A stretch of DNA of 12,079 bases from Candidatus Mcinerneyibacteriota bacterium (GTDB lineage: Bacteria; AUK180; JAQVHJ01), in contig DAOVMD010000048.1 in assembly GCA_030630935.1 (NCBI GenBank), forward strand, positions 1 to 12,079, given 5' to 3'. Position numbers and translations under genes: made by a program. Positions within the stretch are counted from its first letter, which is position 1. Each line of letters starts with the position of its first letter. The notes under the pieces are model-generated. The model saw only the letters and a program-made list of their open reading frames with translations, had not been told where the DNA came from and searched no databases. This document shows, one piece after another, positions 11,646-12,079 of this stretch.

Positions 11646-12079
11646 TTAAAATATTTTAGGAATCATTCTCCATGGAACCTTTCTCTTATATTCTTCATAT
11701 TCCTCTCTATATTTTTCAAGAAGATCTTTTTCTTCAAAATATATAATTGGTAAATAAAGAAGTGTGTAAGGTATTGAAAATATAAGTGCATACAACGACT
11801 TAAAAAGAACAGCCATACCAATTGCTAATAAACCATTACTTAAATATAGAGGATTTCGAACAACGCTATATATACCTGTTGTAATTACTTTTCCTTTCCT
11901 CTTTAAAGCCGGGATCAAACCTATCTCCTTTTGAGATACTATCTTGAGATAGAAATTTAGACCTAAGAAAATTGCACCCAAGATTAATGAGATCGATGTT
12001 GGAATTGCTATTTTGGGACCTTTGGTAAATGGTAAGGCAACCAACGGTGCAATAAAGGTTAAAAAAATAAAAATCCTAA
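11646..12079 (-). CDS. Isoprenylcysteine carboxyl methyltransferase (ICMT/PEMT) family membrane protein, N-terminus outside window
   Basis: The open frame runs to the right edge, so only the C-terminal 143 or so residues are seen. A TTG at 12044 is not the start: the frame continues upstream as a hydrophobic segment (FIFLTFIAPLVALPF). Numbered from that TTG, the family signature is present: a TTGIYSVVRNPLYLS stretch (R63, N64, P65, Y67; the common RHPxY-type site with Asn for His), then two hydrophobic spans (about 69-101), FEEKDLLEKY with the conserved Glu pair (E104, E105), EYEEYKRKVP and a C-terminal IPKIF. Members are membrane-embedded SAM-dependent methyltransferases. The substrate cannot be read from sequence, and bacterial members vary widely. 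The gene ends with TAA at 11648-11646. Confidence 0.85.
   Translation of the reverse strand, partial: RIFIFLTFIAPLVALPFTKGPKIAIPTSISLILGAIFLGLNFYLKIVSQKEIGLIPALKRKGKVITTGIYSVVRNPLYLSNGLLAIGMAVLFKSLYALIFSIPYTLLYLPIIYFEEKDLLEKYREEYEEYKRKVPWRMIPKIF

Noticed and set aside
11646-12044. A complete 132-residue gene starting at TTG 12044
   Set aside because: The frame stays open upstream with a hydrophobic segment to the window edge, and the family is longer, so this is the C-terminal part of a larger gene.

Overview
The window is AT-rich bacterial DNA with three genes, all on the minus strand, and about 1.1 kb of repeat-bearing non-coding DNA. There is no marker gene. A very large secreted protein combining an M23 peptidase fold, CARDB-like adhesion repeats, a beta-propeller and a jelly-roll, beside a signal-peptide protein, suits an uncultured anaerobic bacterium with a WOR-3/Cloacimonadota-like secretome. 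That placement is a weak inference.

Layout from the left edge. Positions 1-9470 (minus) are a single open frame of 3,156 codons that runs off the left edge without a stop, encoding a giant exported multidomain protein. From its N-terminus it shows a signal peptide, an M23 (LytM-type) metallopeptidase domain with all expected active-site residues, beta-rich and Ig-like segments, an acidic linker, a glutamine-amidotransferase-like alpha/beta domain without a nucleophile Cys, a first array of CARDB-like repeats, an NHL-like beta-propeller, a jelly-roll domain and a second CARDB-like array. Five bases upstream, 9476-10558 (minus) encodes a 360-residue exported, propeller-like protein whose possible lipobox is imperfect. 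The two genes look like one operon. A near-consensus sigma70 promoter with an extended -10 (10707-10735) lies about 150 bp upstream of the first start codon.

Positions 10571-11645 hold no convincing gene. They contain the promoter and leader, two identical-format dyads (TGCACA-N6-TGTGCA) inside an 11-bp inverted repeat, and two diverged copies of a compound repeat carrying a perfect 27-bp hairpin sequence among CACGAA motifs. Positions 11646-12079 (minus) are the C-terminal part of an integral-membrane methyltransferase of the ICMT/PEMT superfamily, cut by the right edge.

How the genes may work together (inference): the smaller propeller protein and the giant protein are co-transcribed and probably translationally coupled, which suggests they act together at the cell surface. 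The smaller one could be a partner or anchor. The M23 domain could cut or bind peptidoglycan, while the CARDB, propeller and jelly-roll parts would form a long adhesive or carbohydrate-binding stalk. The methyltransferase is separated by the repeat region and is probably unrelated.
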